A stretch of DNA of 64,000 nucleotides, from positions 62,001-126,000 of the forward strand of contig JAABRR010000012.1 of NCBI GenBank assembly GCA_011390785.1, read 5' to 3'. Within the stretch, counting starts at the first letter, position 1; each line of letters begins with the position of its first letter. The DNA is from Sphingobacteriia bacterium. Lineage in GTDB: Bacteria; Bacteroidota; Bacteroidia; Bacteroidales; UBA7960. Positions 50,498 to 57,492 of the stretch are shown piece after piece. A program made the position numbers and the translations under genes. The notes under the pieces are model-generated. The model worked only from the letters and a program-made list of their open reading frames with translations. It was not told the origin of the DNA and ran no database searches.

Positions 50498-51172
50498 ATG
50501 GAACATCAGGTATTCTATGCAGCTGGTTTTTTATTGGCCTACATTGGGGTAATTGCCCTTATGGAATATCTGCATCGATATTATGGTGTGAAAGCTGAAT
50601 ATACCCGTAAAATGGCCCACGCATCAGCAACCATTTCCAGTCTGTTGTTTCTGGTGGCTTTCGATTCTTACTGGTATGTTTTTGTGTTGGGTATAATTTT
50701 CTTCATAATATTTTATTTCGGCCGCAAATACAATATTTTACAATCGCTTGAATCGGTAGGCAGAAAAACTTCCGGAACCTATATTCTGCCAATGTCCGTT
50801 TTTTTGATTTTTCTCATTTCTCAAAAACTGGGCAGTCAGCTGTTTTTTATCCTTCCGGTTTTAATCGTAGGAATTAGCGACCCCCTGGCAGCTTATGTTG
50901 GCAATGCTTACAGCAGCCAATCCAACGGGGTTTTGTTTTTGGGCCGAAGATTTAACAAAACGATCCTGGGTACAACAGCTTTTATGATTTCTGCCCTCAT
51001 GGTTAGTCTTGCGGTGCTTTTTGTTTACGAATATACCGGTTACCCTTTGTTGTTTTTATCTTTTGGAGTGGCTATAGTTGCTGCCTTTGTAGAAATGATC
51101 AGTGAAGGCGGCCTCGATAATATTACTGTGCCATTGGCCGTTATTGCTTTATTGTATTTTGTGGCCTGGTAA
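50498..51172 (+). CDS. Dolichol/phytol kinase-like membrane protein
   Basis: This 224-residue protein has about seven transmembrane helices. The segment AEYTRKMAHASATISS carries the RKxxH motif, and VGISDPLAAYVG plus NKTILGTTAF match the conserved nucleotide-binding parts of CTP-dependent dolichol/phytol kinases and the related phosphatidate cytidylyltransferase group. It probably phosphorylates a lipid or isoprenoid alcohol. The substrate cannot be stated. It is followed after 31 bases by a small lipoprotein gene. Confidence 0.75.
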   Translation: MEHQVFYAAGFLLAYIGVIALMEYLHRYYGVKAEYTRKMAHASATISSLLFLVAFDSYWYVFVLGIIFFIIFYFGRKYNILQSLESVGRKTSGTYILPMSVFLIFLISQKLGSQLFFILPVLIVGISDPLAAYVGNAYSSQSNGVLFLGRRFNKTILGTTAFMISALMVSLAVLFVYEYTGYPLLFLSFGVAIVAAFVEMISEGGLDNITVPLAVIALLYFVAW

Positions 51173-51203
51173 ATAATATGTATTCAGGTAAATCAGAACC
51201 ATT

Positions 51204-51668
51204 ATGAAAAGGATTTTAAATATCTTGCCAGGCATTGCATTCATCTTTTTATTTACGCAATGTGGAAGTTTTATGTTGGGAAAGAAAGAAAGACTACCCG
51301 AACCTGAAAAGGTGGTATTCAGCTGCAAGGGACAGAAATATCACTCAGATATGAATTTTATAAGGGCCATGGGAACCGGATCCAGTAGGAATGAATCCAC
51401 ATCATACAGAATGGCCGATCTGGATGCTACGACAAATCTTGCCCGTGCGGTAGATGCTTACCTGGAAAAAGTTAATGCTTACCGCGACAAAAAGCAGGTT
51501 CAAAATGGCGAAGCAGCCATAGAGTGGGAGGGAGAAACCCTTGTGCGCGAAGAAATCAACATGACCTTAACGGATGTAGCTACTGTTTGTTCAGAGAGCA
51601 GTTTGAATGATGCAATGTATAATACCATGGTCATTGTTGAAATTCCGATGTCCTCTGTATTGCCATAG
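51204..51668 (+). CDS. Small LPP20-like lipoprotein
   Basis: This 154-residue protein has a lipoprotein signal ending in FTQC (Cys20). The segment FIRAMGTGSSRNESTSYRMADLDATTNLARAV resembles the LPP20 core seen in the protein at 37166, though the match is short. The rest (EGETLVREEINMTL, VATVCSESS) is unassigned. It follows the dolichol-kinase-like gene closely and ends 6 bases from the convergent DUF1566 gene. Confidence 0.65.
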   Translation: MKRILNILPGIAFIFLFTQCGSFMLGKKERLPEPEKVVFSCKGQKYHSDMNFIRAMGTGSSRNESTSYRMADLDATTNLARAVDAYLEKVNAYRDKKQVQNGEAAIEWEGETLVREEINMTLTDVATVCSESSLNDAMYNTMVIVEIPMSSVLP

Positions 51669-51674
51669 AAGCAA

Positions 51675-53291
51675 TTAAAATGCCCGTACGGCACGAACCC
51701 TGTTTGAGCTGGACTTGAGGCCGTTGCCGCTCTGATAACCATCGTTGAACCTCTGGATCCAGGCGTTGAGGCTATTGGACTCCGACGAACTCCAATAAAA
51801 GGCACTGGCAAAACCACTGCCACCTCTTGCTATTGCAGAAATATTAATAGCTATTCTATTATCATACATTAAACTTAATTCATGTTTTGAAGGCAAATAC
51901 CAGTCGCCATATGTTTTAGCGCCTTCAGTAATTTGTAGCTCATTGCATATATTTGCTGCATAATTAAAGCCATCATCCCCAATAGCTAACTGAGCTGCAA
52001 TAATAATAGATGTATTTGCTTGCCCTGATAAGGGACCATTTCCGTAAGCTCGTGTAATGCCATTAGTTCCGGCATACCAACGCTCTCCGGGGCTTTGGTC
52101 TGTTTTTGCACATACAAGTCCGTGTTGTCCGGTAGCATCAACCCAAAATACAATGCCACCGTGAGCAAAGTCGCCAATCTGATAGGTTTGTATTCCGGAC
52201 TGCCATGTAGCTGTGCCATTGGCATCGGATGTTAAAACTTTTCCCGTTCCCGGGGTTCCTGCACCGGCAAAACGAACTGAGCCGGTGGTATGCAATTGTG
52301 CTTCAGGTGTGGTTGTACCTATTCCTGCATATGCATTGGCCTGTTTTACAAAAATTGCCGATCTGTATTTGTTATTTCTTATGGAAAGTCCACCGGCAAC
52401 AGACTCATTGAATAGGTGCCATCGTACTGTATCTCCTTCGTAAATGCGAAAGCCACTATCCTGCTCATCGTCAGATTGCAGGTATAAAAAACTACCGGGG
52501 TGAGTGGATCCTTTAATGTGCAACCCGGCATTAGGACTGGCAGTGCCTATGCCCACTCTCCCTGTTCTGGTAATATTTCCCGTTAAATTGGCTGAGCCGC
52601 TCCAGGTGGGATCCGATTCTGAAAAACTGGTTAAATAGCCCGCTAAAGTATGATTGCCCCAACCGAATGCAGTATTCCAGTTGGTAATATTAGTATTGGT
52701 TATTCCAAAAGAAGGACTGGCAGTCCAAAGTGGGTCAGTCTCTGAGAAGCTGCTTAAATAACCTGCCGAGGCATGATTGCCCCAGCTGAAGGCGTTATTC
52801 CAGTTGGTAAGATTTGCAGATGAAATAACAGAAGCAGCTGATGATTCGAATACCGGATCGGTTTCGGGTAATTCGCCCGTAAGGGAACTGGCAGTATTGG
52901 CATGCAAGGCATAGGGCACGCTAAGCAATTGTGTGGTTTGGCTTATGGTATAATTAAAACCCGCTTCTACATCAATTTCTGTTTTTAGGAAATAGATGCT
53001 TTCTGCCCAGCTTATGGTCAAAAAACTCCCTGTAATGATGGTTCCGGTTCCTATTTCAAGTGTTACAAGACCATTATGATTGGTTTGCGGAAAATGTCTT
53101 TCGGTATAAACGGGTGTGCCATCTTCCATCGTTTCAAGAATGCTGATCTGAATTCCTACAGAATTATTAATCATCAGCTCATTGTCTGAATTCCGGATTA
53201 CGGCCTGATAAGATATTTTTTCCGGACTTTGCGCTTTTGTAATTATAATACTTATAGCAATAATTGCGATGAATAGTATTGATTCTTTCAT
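51675..53291 (-). CDS. DUF1566 surface protein, candidate DGR target
   Basis: This 538-residue exported protein has a signal peptide (MKESILFIAIIAISIIITKAQ) and an N-terminal beta-domain (KISYQAVIRNSDNELM, YTERHFPQTNHNGLVTLEIG). Two tail-fibre-like repeats with WGNH.xAGYLxSFSExDPxW follow (about 150-230), then a triple-beta/trimeric-fibre-like linker (GRVGIGTASPNAGLHI) and a C-terminal DUF1566 domain of the C-type-lectin-like kind (GIVFWVDATGQHGLV, WYLPSKHELSLMY, FYWSSSE). The last 35 residues (S505 on) have the codon pattern of a diversity-generating retroelement variable region. It lies downstream of a small T9SS cargo gene on the same strand. No T9SS sorting domain is visible on this protein itself. 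Confidence 0.88.
   Translation of the reverse strand: MKESILFIAIIAISIIITKAQSPEKISYQAVIRNSDNELMINNSVGIQISILETMEDGTPVYTERHFPQTNHNGLVTLEIGTGTIITGSFLTISWAESIYFLKTEIDVEAGFNYTISQTTQLLSVPYALHANTASSLTGELPETDPVFESSAASVISSANLTNWNNAFSWGNHASAGYLSSFSETDPLWTASPSFGITNTNITNWNTAFGWGNHTLAGYLTSFSESDPTWSGSANLTGNITRTGRVGIGTASPNAGLHIKGSTHPGSFLYLQSDDEQDSGFRIYEGDTVRWHLFNESVAGGLSIRNNKYRSAIFVKQANAYAGIGTTTPEAQLHTTGSVRFAGAGTPGTGKVLTSDANGTATWQSGIQTYQIGDFAHGGIVFWVDATGQHGLVCAKTDQSPGERWYAGTNGITRAYGNGPLSGQANTSIIIAAQLAIGDDGFNYAANICNELQITEGAKTYGDWYLPSKHELSLMYDNRIAINISAIARGGSGFASAFYWSSSESNSLNAWIQRFNDGYQSGNGLKSSSNRVRAVRAF
51678..51779 (-). other. Candidate DGR variable region at the end of the DUF1566 gene
   Basis: Within codons 505-530, 17 candidate variable codons (Ser, Asn, Leu, Ile, Asp, Tyr, Gly) all end in C or T (14 C, 3 T) and can all be derived from AAC/AAT by changes in the first two bases. 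Between them lie fixed codons (GCC TGG, CAG, TTC, GGT, CAG, AAG). The segment then ends in an unvaried run, RVRAVRAF, at 51678-51701, as at the initiation site of mutagenic homing. Hand-counted GC over 51678-51794 is about 56%, well above the gene around it. The template repeat and reverse transcriptase are not in the window. Confidence 0.6.
52606..52812 (-). repeat. Two imperfect protein-coding repeats in the DUF1566 gene
   Basis: Two copies of roughly 85 bases (about 52727-52812 and 52606-52692) encode NLTNWNNAFSWGNH.xAGYLSSFSETDPLW and NITNWNTAFGWGNH.xAGYLTSFSESDPTW. Such W...WGNH..AGYL repeats are common in phage tail fibres and in large Bacteroidota surface proteins. The ends are approximate. 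Confidence 0.75.
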
Positions 53292-53425
53292 GTTTTCCTG
53301 GTTTTATAAGTTTTTTGTTTCCCTGAGTTGATGTATTATTTTGAGCCAATGTTGCTTGGTATATGATTTTGCACTGCCTGATTACCCTTTTTAAGAGGGT
53401 TAGGGGGATGTATTAAGTATCTGCA

Positions 53426-53911
53426 CTAATTTTTGATGATTTTAAATCTGGCAATCGGTAAGTTCTTTTCTTTTACAATAAGAATGTAGGTGCCCGGATT
53501 ATATATGGAAAAATCGAAGCGCGTTTCTGTGTCAACAATTTCTACATCTGTAATTTGCTGGCCTTCTGAATTATATAACTGACAGGTAGTTTGTAATTGT
53601 GGCAATTTGGGTGTTTTTAAGGTGATGATGCCTGCTGTAGGATTGGGATAAACTGTTAATTGGTAATTCTTATTAGCAAGTTGGTTGGTTGTAACCACAG
53701 ATATTTCATAGGGTTGCTGCACACCCTGCCATTCGCTTCCGGTAGTTTCGGAGTAAACGCTATATAATACCTGTCCGATTGAGTAGCTCACGCTTCCGCT
53801 TGCGCCAGATATGTCTCCCCCTGCAGTTACTGTAGTTTGCTGAGCCCATACGCCAAATTGAAAAGCGAATGCTAAAATTGGAGTAAAGACAAATTTTTTT
53901 ATCGCCATCAT
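53426..53911 (-). CDS. Small T9SS C-terminal-signal protein
   Basis: This 161-residue exported protein has a signal peptide (MMAIKKFVFTPILAFAFQFGVWAQ), a short mature part with GGDISGASGSVSYSIGQVLYS and a C-terminal type IX secretion type-A sorting domain (LTVYPNPTAGIITLKTP, ...YNPGTYILIVKEKNLPIARFKIIKN). The start may be Met1 or Met2. The 134 bases to the DUF1566 gene downstream contain no strong terminator, only a weak stem at about 53385-53401, so the two may be one operon. It is probably surface-attached or released. No catalytic motif is visible. Confidence 0.8.
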   Translation of the reverse strand: MMAIKKFVFTPILAFAFQFGVWAQQTTVTAGGDISGASGSVSYSIGQVLYSVYSETTGSEWQGVQQPYEISVVTTNQLANKNYQLTVYPNPTAGIITLKTPKLPQLQTTCQLYNSEGQQITDVEIVDTETRFDFSIYNPGTYILIVKEKNLPIARFKIIKN

Positions 53912-54019
53912 AGGAATCTTTTGAAGTGAATTATATCACATCAAAATAAAGAAAAACTTATTCAAATAATTTGGATAAAAACGACAGAAAATAGTTTTGT
54001 AGCGACAAAAGGGTAAGAA

Positions 54020-55426
54020 TTATGCTACTTTATGTTTTGCAATAAAAGTGCGCGGAGATATTCCATAGTGTTTTTTAAAAAGGCGGGAAAAATAGGCCGG
54101 GTCAGAAAATCCATAGTCATAAGCTGCCTGGCTTATATTTCCTTGTTTTGTTTTTAAAAACTGGCATGCCATATTTAGTTTTACGGCACTTGTAAAAACA
54201 GTGGGGGTACAGTTTAGTTCCTCTTTAGTAAGTCTCAGAAGGGAGCGTAAGGAAACATATAACTCATCAGCCAGTTGTATTGGTGAGATATGAATTGAAG
54301 GGTTTTTTATTATAAAATGAGTTGCTTTTTCCAGTAAGATTTTGTGGTTTTCTGCTGAATTTTCCAATTCCCTTGAGTGGTCTTTTACAACCAGGTTTTG
54401 CGAAATAATTTTATTGGATACTGCCTTAAGGTTTTTTGTTCTTAAATAGCTAAAAATGAACAATGTAATAGCAACCATAAATGAAATAAGACCAACAATA
54501 GTAATAAATAGTCCGTACTTCTTTGCCAAAGCTTCAATAACGGGCGGTTTACCGGTAAGCTTAACAGTTTTCCATCGGTTGAGAAAACCAAAATCGCCAA
54601 TTCCGCTCCAATTAAAGGGCCAGGTTAAATAAAGAACTTCGGGTAGAATTCCCAGGTGCTGCAAAAGCCTGTCTGCATCATCATTACAGATATCCATTTT
54701 CATGACCATTCCTTCTTGGGGGGCAATGCCAATAGCTGCAAAAGGTATCTGCAACTCAACAATAAAGAACGTATCAATTGTGTTGGGATCATTGATATTA
54801 CCCTGGTAGGAAACAGCGCTACTATATAAAATATTTTGGCCCTTTTCCTTAGGCACAGCAACACCCTCTTTCTCAGCCCAACGTAAATCTCCCCTAAAAA
54901 CAACACTTTGATTTAAAACATCTACAATAAATTGATAGTCATTAATATCCATTATATTTTTACTGTCGTTGCTGGTATCAATGTATAATTAAATGGCATC
55001 GTTGAGATAAAGATTATTTTCATCTTTTTCTGCATCAAATTCAGCTATCAGGTGCTTGTCGAAAATCTTAAAACCTGCATATAGATTGGATATATCCCAG
55101 CAAAGCATTATATCAACCTGGTTTTTGGATAATGGTTCAGGTATATTCTCTGTATTAAACCCGTCAGGATAGACATCAGACAATAGGTAATTTCCTGCTG
55201 TATGTATGGTTTGACAGGTATCTGAAAAGGAATGACTATAAAAATTTCTCCAGTCGCCTAGTTCACCATCAACAACAATATTTTTATTATTGTAGGGAAT
55301 AAAAAGTGTATCATGATTGCCAAACGCTGAATTTGATGCATAACCCTTTATGGGTATTATTATCGTTACTGCTACACAAGCTGCAGAAATGACTTTTTTG
55401 TAACGAAAAAATTGCATACCAACCAA
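54020..55426 (-). pseudogene. CBM9-like sensor/AraC regulator split by an in-frame stop
   Basis: Two open frames (54989-55426, 145 residues; 54020-54952, 310 residues) lie in the same reading frame and together make one protein of 468 residues plus a stop. A signal peptide or membrane anchor, a periplasmic CBM9-like sugar-binding domain (VVDGELGDWRNFY...YLNDAI | LYIDTSNDSKNIMDINDYQF), a transmembrane helix near LFITIVGLISFMVAITLFIF and an AraC-type DNA-binding domain (SQAAYDYGFSDPAYFSRLFKKHYGISPRTF) are visible. The break is TAA at 54989-54991, where family context suggests GAA (Glu). The second half has no signal peptide of its own, so the restart at 54952 would lose the sensor. Confidence 0.85.
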
Positions 55427-55651
55427 TAGTTTAACAAAAAATCCCTGGTTTTCCTGCCAGAATTGAATACTGATTTTCGTGACCAGTAAAAGCGAATTTA
55501 CTATAAATTCATAAAATCCATTAATAAAAGGCGATAATAATTACCATTTTGCAAAATAATTTTTGTTGATTTCAATATTGTTCATAACTTTAAACCTTTA
55601 TTTTATTGGCAAAACTTATTTTTTAATCTAATATTAATAACCTGAGAAGCA

Positions 55652-56221
55652 ATGAAAAAACTAATCGTTTCGATAATTCTGATTATGGGTATTTCTACCC
55701 TAATGGCGCAGGAACCAACATTTCTTAAAGGAGATAAGGTTGTAAATGCAAGCATTGGGCTTGGGTCCATTTATTATTGGGGGTCTTATTATTCCACTAG
55801 TATTCCACCGCTATCAGTTTCGGTAGAATACGGTTATATTGATAATTTGTTGGATGTTGAAAATCTTACTTTGGGATTAGGAGGTTATGTAGGTTTTTCT
55901 TCATACAGATATCGGGTTTCAAGTTTTGGAACTGAATATGGATGGAATTACACCAATATAATTATTGGAGCCCGTGGAGCGTTGCATTATCCATTGGCTG
56001 ATAAACTGGATACCTATACTGGCTTATTAATTGGCCCACGTATCGTATTATCTTCAACATATGGTGACCAATCTTTTAATACTTCATCGGCGCGCGGAAG
56101 TGGTATTGCTTATTCCTATTTCTTTGGTGCCAGATATTATTTTACTGATAATCTGGCTTTATTGGGCGAATTGGGTTATGGTATTTCTTATTTAAATTTA
56201 GGAATTGCTTTAAAACTTTAA
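55652..56221 (+). CDS. Outer membrane beta-barrel protein
   Basis: This 189-residue protein has a signal peptide (MKKLIVSIILIMGISTLMAQ) and a mature part of alternating hydrophobic strands rich in Tyr, Gly and Ser with short turns (VNASIGLGSIYYWG, LGLGGYVGF, IIIGARGALHY, YSYFFGARYYF), ending in LGIALKL. It fits the small porin-like (outer membrane protein beta-barrel) families. The function is unknown. It is divergent from the split AraC sensor, which could once have regulated it. It has its own terminator. Confidence 0.8.
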   Translation: MKKLIVSIILIMGISTLMAQEPTFLKGDKVVNASIGLGSIYYWGSYYSTSIPPLSVSVEYGYIDNLLDVENLTLGLGGYVGFSSYRYRVSSFGTEYGWNYTNIIIGARGALHYPLADKLDTYTGLLIGPRIVLSSTYGDQSFNTSSARGSGIAYSYFFGARYYFTDNLALLGELGYGISYLNLGIALKL

Positions 56222-56243
56222 AACACCGTTACCTAAAAATAAT

Positions 56244-56276
56244 AAAAGGACCGAAATATTTCTGGTCCTTTTTTTT
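56244..56276 (+). terminator. Terminator of the beta-barrel gene
   Basis: AAAAGGACC pairs with GGTCCTTTT across an 11-base loop and is followed by a run of T. Confidence 0.85.
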
Positions 56277-56411
56277 ATTTGCCCAAAAGGCAATGCAGCT
56301 TAGTTAGCAGCATATTATCACTGTGGAATATATGATATTAATCTTCATTCTTTATTTAATATTATTGAGCTTCTTCTTTTCAAAATTACTATTTCATGGT
56401 ATGTATCCGGT

Positions 56412-57227
56412 TTATTCAGGTATCACATCAAATAAAATAAGGGATATATTATCTCGCCCACCTGCTTTATTGGCTGAAGAAATCAATTCGACTCCACATT
56501 GTTCTGTATCGCTAAAATGTTCTAAAATGGTTTTTAAAGCATGATTCTGCAACATATTGTTAAGTCCATCAGAACATAACAGTATCCGGTCATCGCCCTG
56601 AAGCGTAATTGATTTATATCCTGGTTTTGGAATTCTGGTTCTATCACCTAAACTTTGGGTTATGATATTACTGTGTGGATGAAAAAAAGCCTGTTCATTG
56701 GTGATTTCTCCCTGATCTACCAATCTCTGAACCAATGAGTGATCCTTACTTAATTGGTGCAAACCGGTTTTCGGGTTAAAAATATAGGCCCGACTATCGC
56801 CAATCCATGAAAGGTGTAGCTGACCTCTGGTAACCCACCCTATGATAAGGGTAGTGCCCATTCCATAAGTGTCAGGGAAATTTTCCTGATATTCAATAAC
56901 TTTTTCATTAGTCTCAATAATTACTTTTTCGAGAAACGATGGAATTTGATCAGAATCAGGAGCTTTTTCTAGTTTTGAAAAAATTGACTTAATACTTTCT
57001 ACTGTAAGCTTAGATGCCACATCGCCCGCTTTGTTACCCCCGATACCGTCGGTAAGTAATAATAATGAACCTATAGGTCCTGGCCTGACATGATTAATAC
57101 ATGTTGAAAATGACCATTCCAAAGGTTTTTCTGAAAGATTTGCGCAATATGAATGATAATCTTCATTTTGATTCCGTACTAATCCTTTATCAGTGCCTGA
57201 AAAAATATTGAACCTGACAGTTGTCAT
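56412..57227 (-). CDS. PP2C-type protein phosphatase
   Basis: This 271-residue cytosolic protein has the PP2C metal-site motifs: NQNEDYH, LLLTDGIGGNKAGD, WIGDSRAY, LLCSDGLNNML and the final GGRDNISLIL, with all the conserved Asp residues in place. It would remove phosphate from Ser/Thr residues of proteins. No Ser/Thr kinase gene lies beside it here. The 265 bases upstream (57228-57492), towards the propeller/LuxR gene end, contain no gene. Confidence 0.9.
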   Translation of the reverse strand: MTTVRFNIFSGTDKGLVRNQNEDYHSYCANLSEKPLEWSFSTCINHVRPGPIGSLLLLTDGIGGNKAGDVASKLTVESIKSIFSKLEKAPDSDQIPSFLEKVIIETNEKVIEYQENFPDTYGMGTTLIIGWVTRGQLHLSWIGDSRAYIFNPKTGLHQLSKDHSLVQRLVDQGEITNEQAFFHPHSNIITQSLGDRTRIPKPGYKSITLQGDDRILLCSDGLNNMLQNHALKTILEHFSDTEQCGVELISSANKAGGRDNISLILFDVIPE

Positions 57228-57492
57228 GAAAATAAGAAATGTATATACTCTTATGATTTTTAAATGGTTCTAAGTTCTTATACGTTAAAATCAGCGGTTG
57301 GTTTTCTAGTTAACATTTTATCGGCCAGGTTGTTTGGTAGGATGTGGTCAATTTGCAACCTACCGCTCAATGAACGCTGCTGGAAAGCTGGGTTTGATAA
57401 ACACTCCCTCACTTCAGATGAAGCCTAAAAACTATTATGAAGGCCTGTTTTTTAAGGCTAAGTGCTAAACAATTTCCAGTTTACAATCAAGT

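Noticed and set aside
51659-51675. Hairpin downstream of the DUF1566 variable region as in known DGRs
   Set aside because: ATTGC/GCAAT gives only five pairs and lies inside the end of the neighbouring lipoprotein gene. It does not look like the stable hairpin found after classical DGR variable regions.
56323-56544. 73-codon plus-strand frame with a hydrophobic start
   Set aside because: It overlaps the 3' end of the PP2C gene antisense, and its second half is the complement of that gene. No homology is visible.
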